DNA of 64,000 nucleotides from Microvirga aerilata (GTDB lineage Bacteria > Pseudomonadota > Alphaproteobacteria > Rhizobiales > Beijerinckiaceae): positions 93,035-157,034 of the forward strand of contig NZ_JAEQMY010000011.1 of assembly GCF_016743775.1 (NCBI RefSeq). Reading direction: 5' to 3'. Under the pieces are notes generated by a model. That model had not been told where the DNA came from. It did not search any database and worked only from the letters and a program-made list of their open reading frames with translations. Made by a program: the position numbers and the translations under genes. Of this stretch, positions 37,277 to 46,094 are shown piece by piece. Numbering within the stretch: position 1 is the first letter of the stretch; each line of letters starts with the position of its first letter.

Positions 37277-38125
37277 ATGAACTATCGTCATGCTTTTCAC
37301 GCCGGCAACTTCGCCGACGTCATGAAACACGCCCTTCTGGTGCGGATCCTGGCCTATCTCCAGCGCAAGGACACGCCGCTTCGCGTCATCGACACCCATG
37401 CGGGGATCGGCCTCTACGACCTTGCCGGCGACGAAGCGGGGCGGACGGGGGAGTGGGCCGAAGGGATCGGGCGCCTGGACGAGGCCTTCGCGCCCGAGGT
37501 GGAGGAGATCCTCGCGCCGTATCGGAGGGTGATCGCGGATGTGCGCGCAAGGCATGGCGACACCGCCTATCCCGGTTCGCCGGCCATCGTGCGCGAGGTC
37601 CTGCGGCGGCAGGACCGGGGGGTCTTCGTGGAGCTGCATCCGGCCGACCATGCGGTGCTGAGCGAGGCCTTCAACGAGGTCGCGAACCTCAAGGTGATGC
37701 ACCTCGACGGCTGGACGGCGCTTCATGCCCTGATCCCGCCGAAGGAGAAGCGGGGCCTTGTGCTGATCGATCCGCCTTACGAGAAACCGAATGAACTGGA
37801 GCGCCTCGGCACCGAACTGATTGCTGCTCTCAGGAAGTGGCCGACGGGCGTCTATGCCGGCTGGTATCCGGTCAAGGATGTCGGGTCCGTCGATGCTGTT
37901 GCGGCAAGGCTGCACCAGGAGAGTCCGCGTCCCGGACTGCGCCTCGAGCTCTATGTGGACGATCCGCGCGATCCGACCCGGCTCAACGGCAGCGGGCTCT
38001 TCGTCCTCAACCCGCCCTGGTCCCTGCAGCAGGAAGCGGAAACGCTCCTGCCGGCCCTGGCCGAACGGCTGTCGCGGGGCGGCTATGGCGCTTATCGCTG
38101 TGAAGCCTTCGGGCCGCCTCCATAA
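37277..38125 (+). CDS. rlmJ: 23S rRNA (adenine(2030)-N6)-methyltransferase RlmJ
   Basis: A 282-residue RlmJ, also known as the ComJ/YhiR family. The start MNYRHAFHAGNFADVMKHAL is diagnostic, VIDTHAGIGLYDL is the SAM-binding motif I, and VLIDPPYEKPNEL is the adenine N6-methyltransferase DPPY motif. It methylates A2030 of 23S rRNA. It follows the RNase T2 gene by 7 bp. Confidence 0.95.
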   Translation: MNYRHAFHAGNFADVMKHALLVRILAYLQRKDTPLRVIDTHAGIGLYDLAGDEAGRTGEWAEGIGRLDEAFAPEVEEILAPYRRVIADVRARHGDTAYPGSPAIVREVLRRQDRGVFVELHPADHAVLSEAFNEVANLKVMHLDGWTALHALIPPKEKRGLVLIDPPYEKPNELERLGTELIAALRKWPTGVYAGWYPVKDVGSVDAVAARLHQESPRPGLRLELYVDDPRDPTRLNGSGLFVLNPPWSLQQEAETLLPALAERLSRGGYGAYRCEAFGPPP

Positions 38126-38191
38126 AACCGATTGCCGCTTGAGCCCCGGGCGTCCATGAATCCTGCCAGTCTCATCGACAGGATTCACACT

Positions 38192-38797
38192 ATGCTCGTT
38201 CTTCGCTCTTCGCCCGCGTCACCCTTCGGCCGGAAGGTCAAACTCTCGGCATCGATCCTCGGCCTGTCCGATCGGATCCAGATCGTCGATTCGGATACCC
38301 TGAACCCGGAAGACTCCATTCGCCAGCAGAATCCCCTGGGCAAGATCCCGGCCCTGATCCTGGAGAGCGGCGAGGTGCTCTACGACTCGCGCGTCATTGT
38401 GGAGTACCTGGATCACCTGGCGGGAGGCGGGCAGGTCGTCCCGGGCGGCGAGGAGAGGTTCGCCGCGTTGCGCGATCAGGCTCTGGCGGACGGGATTATG
38501 GATGCGGCCCTGCTCCAGGTTTACGAGAACCGCTTCCGGCCGGCGGACAGGCATGAGGCGAAATGGGTCGAGCACCAGGCGGACAAGGTGCGGCGCGGCC
38601 TCGCCCATGCGGAAGCCCACCTGTCGACCCCCGGCCAGAAGCTGCACATCGGCCAGATCGCTCTTGCCTGCGCCCTGGGCTATCTGGATCTTCGCTTTGG
38701 CGGACGGTGGCGGGAGAGCCATCCCGGGCTGGTGGCATGGCTTGCCGACTTCGAAGCCCGCGTCCCGGCCTTCGCCAAGACCCGGGTGACGCCGTAA
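38192..38797 (+). CDS. glutathione S-transferase family protein
   Basis: A 201-residue GST. The thioredoxin-like N-terminal domain has LRSSPASPFGRKVKLSASIL, where a Ser in SPASPFGRK probably activates glutathione, and NPLGKIPALILESGEVLYDS with the cis-Pro and SNAIL-like signature. The alpha-helical C-terminal domain follows (IGQIALACALGYLDLRFGGR). The substrate is unknown. I chose ATG 38192 (MLVLRSSPA). Confidence 0.92.
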   Translation: MLVLRSSPASPFGRKVKLSASILGLSDRIQIVDSDTLNPEDSIRQQNPLGKIPALILESGEVLYDSRVIVEYLDHLAGGGQVVPGGEERFAALRDQALADGIMDAALLQVYENRFRPADRHEAKWVEHQADKVRRGLAHAEAHLSTPGQKLHIGQIALACALGYLDLRFGGRWRESHPGLVAWLADFEARVPAFAKTRVTP

Positions 38798-38801
38798 ATA
38801 A

Positions 38802-38829
38802 AAAAGGCCCGGATTTCTCCGGGCCTTTT
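38802..38829. terminator. bidirectional terminator between gst and omp
   Basis: Perfect 12-bp stem AAAAGGCCCGGA / TCCGGGCCTTTT with loop TTTC. A- and T-tracts on both sides let it serve the GST gene on plus and the outer-membrane protein gene on minus. Confidence 0.93.
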
Positions 38830-38850
38830 CTGTCTCGGGAGAGACGGATC

Positions 38851-39480
38851 TTAGTAGGTGCCGAAGCGGAAGTTCAGACCAGCGCGCACGACGCCGAAGT
38901 CGTTTTCCATCTCGAAGCCGGCAATGTCATCTTCCTCGAAGTTGACATACAGGCCTTCGATCTTGGCCGACAGGTTGTTGGTGAAGGCGTACTCGAGACC
39001 ACCACCGACGGTCCAGCCGTTGGCGTCGTCAGCAAAGGCGAAACCACCGGTGGCGTAGATCAGAGCCTGGCCGAAGGCCACACCGGCGCGAGCACGCACC
39101 GTGCCGAACCAGTCGCTGCTCTCGAACGTGTCGTCATCGCCGTCGCCGTCGAAGTCGAACGCACCCTCGGCGCCGAAGTCGGCGTACTGGATGTCGCCTT
39201 CGAGACCGACCACGAAGGAGCCGATCTGGTAGTTGTAACCAACCTGGGCGCCGCCCACGAAGCCGCCGTCGTCATCCACATCGGCTGCGTCGAATGCGTC
39301 GAAGTCGTCGTTGCTCCAGCCATAGCCGGCGTTCACACCGACGTAGAAGCCGGTCCAGGTGAAGATCGGAGCAGCCGCCACGATCGGAGCCGGGGGAGCG
39401 GAGCGCATCGGGAGGTCCGCAGCGGAGGCAGCTCCGGCGAAGCCGAAGAGAGCGACGCTGGCGAGAAGAATCTTCTTCAT
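38851..39480 (-). CDS. outer membrane beta-barrel protein (Omp25/31-like)
   Basis: A 209-residue porin-like barrel. The signal peptide is MKKILLASVALFGFAGAASA, followed by ADLPMRSAPP, typical of rhizobial Omp25/Omp31 proteins. Repeated amphipathic strands include FTWTGFYVGVNAGYGWSNDD, FVGGAQVGYNYQIGSFVVGL and YATGGFAFADDANGWTVGGG, and it ends with the aromatic signature AGLNFRFGTY. An unusually Asp-rich loop (GAFDFDGDGDDDTF) suggests an exposed cation-binding turn. It ends at the shared bidirectional terminator. Confidence 0.95.
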   Translation of the reverse strand: MKKILLASVALFGFAGAASAADLPMRSAPPAPIVAAAPIFTWTGFYVGVNAGYGWSNDDFDAFDAADVDDDGGFVGGAQVGYNYQIGSFVVGLEGDIQYADFGAEGAFDFDGDGDDDTFESSDWFGTVRARAGVAFGQALIYATGGFAFADDANGWTVGGGLEYAFTNNLSAKIEGLYVNFEEDDIAGFEMENDFGVVRAGLNFRFGTY

Positions 39481-39775
39481 GGTTTCTCTTTCCTAATCGA
39501 TGTCATGCCAGCCTGATCCGCCAATCCGTGGGATCGGGCCGGGCACTATACGTTTATAGAGCGACAACCGGTCGAGGGCTGTGACCTGACAACCACAGCA
39601 GCCAAGAAGAGCTGTGGCAGGATTGTGGCGGCATTGTGCGTGCAATTCCCCTTTGGCATCGCTGGAGTCCCCAACGCGGAGCTTGGCCATTTGTTCGACG
39701 GCGGAGCGAAAAAATGTCATTTTCTTGTTCGGCCGGCCTAGCTGACGCCACTTGATGACGATCTGTGAGGAAAAT

Positions 39776-40531
39776 ATGGATAAAGCGGCTCTCGTTACCG
39801 GCGGTGCCCAGCGGATCGGCCGAAAGCTCGTCGAACGTCTGGCCCGTGAGGGATATGCGGTGGCCATCCACTGCCGCCGCTCGGCCGATGAGGCGGAGAG
39901 GATCGCTGCCGACATTCGGGGGAGCGGCGGCAGGGCGGCCATCGTCCAGGGCGATCTGGCGGATGCGGACGCCGTCGGGCGTTTGGTCGGGGATGCGGTG
40001 CGGGCGCTCGGTCCCTTAACGCTCCTTGTCAACAACGCCTCGGAATTCGAGCCGGACGAGGTGGAGACCCTGTCGCAGGATCGATGGGACCGGCACTTTG
40101 CCGTCAACCTGCGAGCACCGGCCTTCCTGGCGCGCGACTTCGCGCATCAACTGCCGGCGGATCGGGAAGGGTGCATCATCAACATCGTGGACCAGCGCGT
40201 CTGGAAGCTGACGCCGCAGTTCTTCTCCTACACCCTGACGAAGGCCGCCCTGTTCACCGCGACGCAGACCATGGCCCAGGCCCTTGCCCCGCGCATCCGC
40301 GTGAACGCCATCGGTCCCGGTCCCACCCTGTCGAACGTGCGCCAGGGCGATGACGACTTTGCCAAGCAGAGCAGCGCCGTGCCTCTCGGCCATGGCGGAA
40401 CGCCGGATGAGATCGCCGACGCGGTGCTCTATCTGGCCGGCGCCCGCAGCGTCACGGGCCAGATGATCGCCGTCGACGGCGGTCAGCATCTTGCCTGGGA
40501 AACCCCGGACGTGGCCGGCATCAAGGAGTGA
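39776..40531 (+). CDS. SDR family oxidoreductase, pteridine-reductase-like
   Basis: A 251-residue short-chain dehydrogenase. NAD(P)-binding motif TGGAQRIGRKLVERLAREGY, NNASEFEPDEV, and the catalytic YTLTKAALF (Tyr-x3-Lys). The usual catalytic Ser position reads INIVDQRVWK, with an Asp as in pteridine reductases (PTR1/FolM type). That suggests dihydropterin reduction, but this is inference. GTGAGGAAAAT precedes the ATG. Its 3' end overlaps pgeF by 11 bp, tail to tail. Confidence 0.87.
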   Translation: MDKAALVTGGAQRIGRKLVERLAREGYAVAIHCRRSADEAERIAADIRGSGGRAAIVQGDLADADAVGRLVGDAVRALGPLTLLVNNASEFEPDEVETLSQDRWDRHFAVNLRAPAFLARDFAHQLPADREGCIINIVDQRVWKLTPQFFSYTLTKAALFTATQTMAQALAPRIRVNAIGPGPTLSNVRQGDDDFAKQSSAVPLGHGGTPDEIADAVLYLAGARSVTGQMIAVDGGQHLAWETPDVAGIKE

Positions 40532-41288
40532 GCACGATGGCCGAGATCAGGCGGCCGTAATCGGGCTCCTTACGGTGAGTGGTGCGGCGGTAGCTGTAAA
40601 ACCGCTCCTCGTCCGAATACGTGCAGAGCCCGAGATCGGTGAACGCGCCGATTCCTGCCGCGTTCAGGCGGGCGCCGATGAAGCCTGGAAGATCGAACAT
40701 GGCGTGCCCTTGCTTTTCCGCCTGCCCGAGAAAGTGCTCGAAGCCGGCGGCCTCCTTCGTAAAGCGTTCGATGAAATCAGGGCCGACCTCATAGGCCTTC
40801 TGGCTGATCGTGGGACCAAGGACCGCGATGGTCGCCTCGCGCCGGGCGCCGAGCCGCTCCATGGCTTCGAGAGTGGATTCGAGCACCCCCGTCACGGCCC
40901 CGCGCCAGCCCGCATGGGCCGCGCCGATCACGCGAGCGCCAGGGTCGGCAAACAGAACCGGGCCGCAGTCGGCCGTGGTGATGCCCAGCGCCAGGCCCGG
41001 CACCGCCGTCACCATGGCGTCTGCCTTCGGGCGCTCGCCCGTCCAGGAGCCTTCAACGAGAACCGCGTCCGGCGAATGAACCTGATGGACGCTGATCAGG
41101 GCACCTGGCGCAACGCCTAGCGCCTCTGCCATGCGGCGACGGTTCTCCTGCACCCTTGCCGGCTCGTCGGACGAGCCGACCCCGCCGTTGAGCGAAGCAT
41201 AGATCCCGTCCGACACGCCGCCCTGCCGGGTGAAGAAAGCGTGGCGAACTTGGGGAAGGGAGGCGAGAGTGGGCGCTTCGATGAACAT
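40521..41288 (-). CDS. pgeF: peptidoglycan editing factor PgeF (YfiH/LACC1 family)
   Basis: A 255-residue PgeF. The family's Cys-His-His zinc site is present: HQVHSPDAVLVEG, ITTADCGPVLFADPGARVIG and AAHAGWRGAVTGVLESTLEA. FTDLGLCTYSDEERFYSYRR is the C-terminal block. It removes mis-incorporated L-Ser in peptidoglycan precursors in characterised homologues. Third gene of lgt-midA-pgeF, 13 bp after midA. Confidence 0.94.
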   Translation of the reverse strand: MFIEAPTLASLPQVRHAFFTRQGGVSDGIYASLNGGVGSSDEPARVQENRRRMAEALGVAPGALISVHQVHSPDAVLVEGSWTGERPKADAMVTAVPGLALGITTADCGPVLFADPGARVIGAAHAGWRGAVTGVLESTLEAMERLGARREATIAVLGPTISQKAYEVGPDFIERFTKEAAGFEHFLGQAEKQGHAMFDLPGFIGARLNAAGIGAFTDLGLCTYSDEERFYSYRRTTHRKEPDYGRLISAIVLTP

Positions 41289-41301
41289 GGCTTCCAGGAT
41301 C

Positions 41302-42378
41302 TCATGAAAAAGACGAAAGGGCGGGCAATCCGGGGACGGCTTCAAGCCCCTCGTGTGTAAGGGCTATGACCTTGAACAGCTCCCCCATGCCCTTCGGACC
41401 TCGTTCCGTCAGGCGCGCGAGGGCTTTGTCGATCTCATCCGCCTGCGCGGGCGTTGCGCGGGCTTTCAGGGCGGAGGCCCTTGCCCCGAGGCCGAGGATC
41501 TCGAGAAAACTGCCCTGCGGGACCATGCCGTGGAGGCGCACGTTCTGCTGCGAGGCGGCATGGGCCAGACGCTGGAAGTCCACATGGGTGGTCAGGTCAG
41601 CCTCTCCCGGCTCGTCCAGCGGGTCCACAGGAGCATGCTTTTTCACCGCTTGCAGCGTGTTCCCGAAGGCGGGGCCCCAATAGCCGTAGTCCACGATCAG
41701 GGCCGCGCCCGTATCCAGCGCGAGCCTCCTGGCAAGGCTGCCCATGAGATCGACCGAGGCGGCGGGCCATTCGAGAACATCGCCAAGGCGCAGCGGATTG
41801 CCGAGGGCCTGCTCCGGCTCGGGCCTGAGCCCGAAGATCAGGCACTCGCCCTCGAGGCCCACCAGCCGCTCGCACCAGCCGCGCTCGGTCGCCACGAACT
41901 GGCGAACGGGCAGGGCGTCGAAGAATTCGTTGGCGACGAGCAGGGTCGGGCCCGGCGGCACGTCCTCCAGCCGGTCGTGCCATTCAACGGAAAAGCCCAA
42001 GGGGGCAAGCATCGCCTGCTGCCGCTGCCTTAAAGAGGTACTCGTCTCGACAAGATGCACGGATGCGGCAGCCTTGAAGTCGGGCAGGAGCCTCGTCGCC
42101 CTCAGCAGGTCCGCCATGAGGGTGCCGCGCCCCGGACCCAGCTCGACGAGCCGGCAGGGGGCCGGGCGGCCCATGGCGTTCCAGACTTCCAGCATCCAGA
42201 GGCCGATCAGCTCCCCGAACATCTGGCTGATTTCGGGAGCCGTGGTGAAATCGCCCGCAGCTCCCAGGGGATCCCGCGTGGCGTAGTAATGCCGGACGCA
42301 CAGGCTCATGTAGCGCTCGACGGTGATCGGCCCCTCCTGGGCGATCATCTCGCGCATCGTGTTCGCGAGACGCTTCAC
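41302..42378 (-). CDS. SAM-dependent methyltransferase, MidA/NDUFAF7 family (DUF185)
   Basis: A 358-residue class I methyltransferase related to mitochondrial NDUFAF7. Motifs: GDFTTAPEISQMFGELIGLW, the SAM loop RLVELGPGRGTLMADLLRAT, PTLLVANEFFDALPVRQFV and IVDYGYWGPAFGNTLQAVKK. In eukaryotes the homologue methylates an Arg of complex I; the bacterial substrate is unknown. The start is a GTG that overlaps the lgt stop (GTGA). A longer frame reaching upstream lies entirely in lgt and is spurious. Confidence 0.9.
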   Translation of the reverse strand: MKRLANTMREMIAQEGPITVERYMSLCVRHYYATRDPLGAAGDFTTAPEISQMFGELIGLWMLEVWNAMGRPAPCRLVELGPGRGTLMADLLRATRLLPDFKAAASVHLVETSTSLRQRQQAMLAPLGFSVEWHDRLEDVPPGPTLLVANEFFDALPVRQFVATERGWCERLVGLEGECLIFGLRPEPEQALGNPLRLGDVLEWPAASVDLMGSLARRLALDTGAALIVDYGYWGPAFGNTLQAVKKHAPVDPLDEPGEADLTTHVDFQRLAHAASQQNVRLHGMVPQGSFLEILGLGARASALKARATPAQADEIDKALARLTERGPKGMGELFKVIALTHEGLEAVPGLPALSSFS

Positions 42379-43235
42379 GCGGCCTCGGCGGCGGGTGCCG
42401 AGGGCCGCGTCAGCCCGCGCGCGGCCATCACGATGACGCCTGCTCCGACGAGCGCCATGGGAATCGACAGGAGCATGCCCATGGTGATGCCCCCGCTGAG
42501 CGCCTGAACGGAAGAGCCGAAGAGGAAGCCGAGCTGGGCGTCGGGCTCGCGGAAGAACTCGCAGACGATGCGGGCGACCGCATAGCCGAGCACGAAGATG
42601 CCGCCGAGGAGGCCGGGCCTGCGAAAGCCGAACCGGCGCGCCGCGAAGGCCATGACGATAAACAGGATCAGTCCTTCGCCCAGGGCCTCGTAGAGCTGGC
42701 TCGGATGCCGGGGCTCGGGGCCCGCATGAGGGAAGACCACCGCATAGGGGAAATCGGGTGCGGGGCGGCCCCACAGCTCCCCATTGATGAAATTGGCGAT
42801 GCGCCCGAAGAACAGGCCGATGGGCGTCACCACGGCGGCCATGTCGAGCATGGCCAGCGGATTGAGCCGGCGGGAGCGGGCAAAGAGCACGATGGCCAGG
42901 ATGGCGCCCAGGAAGCCGCCGTGAAACGACATGCCGCCGCGCCAGATGGCGAAGATTTCCGAGGGCTGCGAGAGATAGGAGCCCAGGTTGTAGAACAACA
43001 CGTAGCCGACGCGCCCTCCCAGGACGACGCCGAGGGCGACCCACACGATCAGATCGTCCACGTCGATGGGCTTCGGCTGGCGCAGGGAGCCCCAGAGATC
43101 GGCTCTGGCCGCAAGGCGCTTGGCATAGAACCAGCCGCCTAGGAGGCCCGCCACATAGGCAAGCGCATACCAGCGGATCGCGATGGGGCCGATGGCGATG
43201 GCGACCGGATCGATGATGGGGAAGGAGAGCGGCAT
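42375..43235 (-). CDS. lgt: prolipoprotein diacylglyceryl transferase
   Basis: A 286-residue inner-membrane enzyme that adds diacylglycerol to lipobox cysteines. Seven hydrophobic helices; key segments are RWYALAYVAGLLGGWFYAKR, GGRVGYVLFYNLGSYLSQPS, WRGGMSFHGGFLGAILAIVL (the essential H-G-G) and RIANFINGELWGRPAPDFPY, then EPRHPSQLYEALGEG. It is the first gene of the lgt-midA-pgeF operon and diverges from ubiK over 139 bp. Confidence 0.97.
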   Translation of the reverse strand: MPLSFPIIDPVAIAIGPIAIRWYALAYVAGLLGGWFYAKRLAARADLWGSLRQPKPIDVDDLIVWVALGVVLGGRVGYVLFYNLGSYLSQPSEIFAIWRGGMSFHGGFLGAILAIVLFARSRRLNPLAMLDMAAVVTPIGLFFGRIANFINGELWGRPAPDFPYAVVFPHAGPEPRHPSQLYEALGEGLILFIVMAFAARRFGFRRPGLLGGIFVLGYAVARIVCEFFREPDAQLGFLFGSSVQALSGGITMGMLLSIPMALVGAGVIVMAARGLTRPSAPAAEAA

Positions 43236-43374
43236 GAGGGGGCCCTGATCGAACGCCCTGCCATTGGACCCTTGAGGCCTGGATCGTCAACCCTGTTGCA
43301 GTTTGTGGCGAATGCGCCCACATGTGGCGTTCCAGGGCTGAAGAGGCCCGCCGCACGCTGTGGACTTTGCACCC

Positions 43375-43653
43375 ATGACCCAATCTTCCAATCGGATTTT
43401 CGACGAACTCGCCCGCTTCGCCACTGACGCTGCCGGCGCGGCGCAGGGGGTCCGCAGGGAGGTCGAGACCGTGGTCCGCAGCCAGTTCGAGCGCCTGATC
43501 AAGGACATGGACGTGGCCACCCGCGAGGAGGTCGAGGTCCTGCGGGAGATGGTGGTTGCGGCTCGCGAGGAGAACGAGCGGCTGGAGGCTCGGGTGAAGG
43601 AGCTCGAGGCGAAGCTCTCCCCCGCCGGCAGCGCGGGCACCGCCGCGCCCTGA
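43375..43653 (+). CDS. ubiK: ubiquinone biosynthesis accessory factor UbiK / BMFP family
   Basis: A 92-residue mostly helical protein. The N-terminal amphipathic helix (SNRIFDELARFATDAAGAAQ) is followed by VEVLREMVVAAREENERLEA, a coiled coil typical of the brucella membrane fusogenic protein/UbiK family, then an Ala/Gly/Pro tail. Homologues help ubiquinone synthesis or bind membranes. ATG 43375 (MTQSSNRIF) is preferred over an upstream GTG at 43360. Confidence 0.85.
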   Translation: MTQSSNRIFDELARFATDAAGAAQGVRREVETVVRSQFERLIKDMDVATREEVEVLREMVVAAREENERLEARVKELEAKLSPAGSAGTAAP

Positions 43654-43896
43654 CCTGAGCGGGCGGCCAGCCTGCGCCGGGGGCAGGGCTCCTGTTGTGG
43701 ACAGGTGAGCCAAACGCATTGTGGCCAAGGCTGAAATCTAACACTGTGAATCACGAGCCGATTCGAGGCTGAGGCGGCAGGACTTCCGAATATCCAAGGT
43801 ATTCCGGAAGAGCCTTCCAAATATAACTCGAATGGACGCAATGGTGTTGGCTGGATGTGTTTACCATATTCAGGCAAGCGAGCTTCTTGGATCCAC

Positions 43897-44397
43897 ATGT
43901 CGCAGATTCATCTTGAAGTAGACCGATCGGAACATCCCCTCGACGTCGTTGAGCGGCTTGCGTCCCTGCGGCACTGGATCTTTGACCGGGCGGAAGCGGA
44001 CGAGATGTCCGTGTCCGTATCGGGCCGCTGGGCGGATTACGACGTTGCGTTTACTTGGATCGAGGATGTGGAGGCCCTGCATATGGCCTGCGCCTTCGAC
44101 CTCAAGGTTCCCGAGCGGCGGCGCCAGGAGGTGCTGCAGCTCATCTCCTACATCAACGAGCAGCTCTGGGTCGGGCATTTCGACCTGTGGAGCACCGAGA
44201 GCGTGGTGATGTTCCGCCATGCCCTCCTGCTGGCGGGCGGCGCGGATCCCACCGACGGTCAGTGCGAGACCATGCTGCGCGTGGCCGTCGAGGCCTGCGA
44301 GCGGTATTTCCAGGCGTTCCAATTCGTGATCTGGGCCGGCAAGTCGGCCCGCGAAGCCCTCGACAGCGTCCTGTTCGAAACCGAGGGCTCGGCCTAG
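43897..44397 (+). CDS. YbjN domain-containing protein
   Basis: A 166-residue YbjN-type protein: WADYDVAFTWIEDVEALHMA, CAFDLKVPERRRQEVLQLIS, INEQLWVGHFDLWSTESVVM and MFRHALLLAGGADPTDGQC. The fold resembles type III secretion chaperones; the family is called a sensory transduction regulator, but its role is not clear. ATG 43897 (MSQIHLEVD) is chosen; the frame stays open 42 bp upstream. It is followed by proC. Confidence 0.85.
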   Translation: MSQIHLEVDRSEHPLDVVERLASLRHWIFDRAEADEMSVSVSGRWADYDVAFTWIEDVEALHMACAFDLKVPERRRQEVLQLISYINEQLWVGHFDLWSTESVVMFRHALLLAGGADPTDGQCETMLRVAVEACERYFQAFQFVIWAGKSAREALDSVLFETEGSA

Positions 44398-44476
44398 AGC
44401 TTTGACGAGCGCCTCGACAGGGCGAGCTGGAAGTTGATAGACAATTCCTTCCACTTCCCACCTGTCAGGATCTGCC

Positions 44477-45304
44477 ATGCTGTCCAGCCCCTCGCACCTG
44501 CCGTCGTCCCTGGTACTCGTCGGAGCCGGCAAGATGGGCGGCTCCATGCTGGAGGGCTGGCTGAAGGTCGGCATGAGGCCTGAGGGCGTTACCGTTCTCG
44601 ATCCGAAACCGTCCGACGACATGACCCGGTTCTGCCGGGAGAAGGGCATCGCCCTGAACCCTGCGAGCCCGGCTGCTCCCGATGTGCTGGTGCTGGCGAT
44701 CAAGCCGCAGATGCTGGACGAGGCCGCAGCCGCCCTGAACGGCTGGCTCGGGCCCAACACCCTGATCATCTCCATTCTCGCGGGCAAGACCATCGGCGAT
44801 CTGCTGGGCCGGCTTCCCGCTGCCGGCGCCGTCGTGCGCGCCATGCCGAACCTGCCCGCTAGCATCGGGCGCGGCGCCACGGGAGCCGCCGTCAACGAGC
44901 GGGTGAGCGAGGCGCAGAGGCTCATGGCCCACGCGCTGCTCAGCAGCAACGGCATCGTCGAATGGCTCCCGTCCGAGGACCTGATCGACGCGGTGACGGC
45001 CGTGTCGGGCTCCGGCCCGGCCTATGTGTTTCACCTCGTGGAATGCCTGGCCGAGGCCGGCGCCGCCGCCGGCCTGCCGGCCGACCTGGCGCAGCGCCTT
45101 GCCCGGGCCACCGTGACCGGGGCGGGCGAGCTGCTGTTCCAGAGCGAGCTGCCGCCTGCAACGCTCCGGCAGAACGTGACCTCGCCGGGCGGCACCACGG
45201 CGGCGGCCCTCGAGGTTCTCATGGCGGAACCGAACGGCCTGAAGGCGCTCATGCGCGCCGCGGTGGCTGCGGCAAAGCGGCGTGCGGAGGAACTCGCCGG
45301 CTGA
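44477..45304 (+). CDS. proC: pyrroline-5-carboxylate reductase
   Basis: A 275-residue enzyme for the last step of proline synthesis. The N-terminal NADPH-binding motif is LVLVGAGKMGGSMLEGWLKV. DVLVLAIKPQMLDEAAAALN, VVRAMPNLPASIGRGATGAA and the C-terminal signature AVSGSGPAYVFHLVECLAEA plus NVTSPGGTTAAALEVL complete the family pattern. The order YbjN-proC-TetR is common in Rhizobiales. Confidence 0.96.
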   Translation: MLSSPSHLPSSLVLVGAGKMGGSMLEGWLKVGMRPEGVTVLDPKPSDDMTRFCREKGIALNPASPAAPDVLVLAIKPQMLDEAAAALNGWLGPNTLIISILAGKTIGDLLGRLPAAGAVVRAMPNLPASIGRGATGAAVNERVSEAQRLMAHALLSSNGIVEWLPSEDLIDAVTAVSGSGPAYVFHLVECLAEAGAAAGLPADLAQRLARATVTGAGELLFQSELPPATLRQNVTSPGGTTAAALEVLMAEPNGLKALMRAAVAAAKRRAEELAG

Positions 45305-45341
45305 CCGGCATGGGGATCGGGCTGCGAGCACCTATATCAAG

Positions 45342-45363
45342 TCCTGAAAATTGGTGTTCAGGA
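45342..45363 (+). promoter_or_regulatory. palindrome overlapping the ribosome-binding site of the TetR gene
   Basis: TCCTGAA-N8-TTCAGGA. The right arm contains the start of AGGAGG, the Shine-Dalgarno of the GTG at 45372. It could be a repressor operator, or an RNA hairpin hiding the ribosome-binding site. Confidence 0.6.
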
Positions 45364-45371
45364 GGTTTATC

Positions 45372-46073
45372 GTGACGGCAGAAGCTCCAACGGATAAGCG
45401 CAAGGCAATCGTCGAGGCCCTCATGGATCTCGCGGCAAAGCGAGCCTGGCACGAGATCGAGATCAACGACGTGGCGAAGGCCGCACACGTGTCGCTGGCC
45501 GAGTTCCGCGATCTGTTTCCGTCGAAGGGAGCGGTGCTGGGCGCCCTGTCGCGACAGGTCGACCGGCAGGTGCTCGAGGGAACGACCGAAGATCTTGCCG
45601 GCGAGCCCGCGCGGGAGCGCATCTTCGACGTGCTGATGCGCCGTTTCGATGCGCTCGAGCCTTATAAAACCGCCCTGCGGCGGATCTCGCAGGATCTGCG
45701 CTACGACCCCGCGTCGCTGGCGGCCCTCAACCAGGTATCGCTCAATTCCCAGCGCTTCATGCTGGCTGCCGCGGGCATCAGCACGGAAGGGCCGCTCGGA
45801 GCCCTGAAGCTCCAGGGCGCGGTTCTGGTCTATGCCAACACCATGCGCACCTGGCTCGACGACGACGATCCGACCCTTGCCAGAACCATGGCGCGGCTCG
45901 ACCGGGAACTGCGCCGGGGCGAGCGCATCCTGGAGGGTGCCGAGGACCTGCGCCGCCTGAGCGCGCCCCTGCGGGCCGTCGGGCGCGCCTTCATGCAAGG
46001 CCGCCGGTCGTCCCGCCGGGACACGCGCCGCACCGGCGACGGGGATGCGGACAATCCCGCGGCGGCCATCTAG
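45372..46073 (+). CDS. TetR/AcrR family transcriptional regulator
   Basis: A 233-residue regulator. Residues about 8-55 form the TetR helix-turn-helix (RKAIVEALMDLAAKRAWHEI, EINDVAKAAHVSLAEFRDLF followed by PSKGAVLGAL). The C-terminal ligand domain is unspecific, and the tail is basic and disordered (GRRSSRRDTRRTGDGDADNP). I chose GTG 45372 because AGGAGG lies 6 nt upstream. It is followed 21 bp later by csaA. Confidence 0.85.
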   Translation: MTAEAPTDKRKAIVEALMDLAAKRAWHEIEINDVAKAAHVSLAEFRDLFPSKGAVLGALSRQVDRQVLEGTTEDLAGEPARERIFDVLMRRFDALEPYKTALRRISQDLRYDPASLAALNQVSLNSQRFMLAAAGISTEGPLGALKLQGAVLVYANTMRTWLDDDDPTLARTMARLDRELRRGERILEGAEDLRRLSAPLRAVGRAFMQGRRSSRRDTRRTGDGDADNPAAAI

Positions 46074-46094
46074 AACTATCGATCAGGGGGCACG

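Noticed and set aside
42379..43728. N-terminal extension of the MidA-type methyltransferase frame
   Set aside because: The extra 450 codons are antisense-like/out-of-frame sequence over lgt. The GTG overlapping the lgt stop gives the normal family length.
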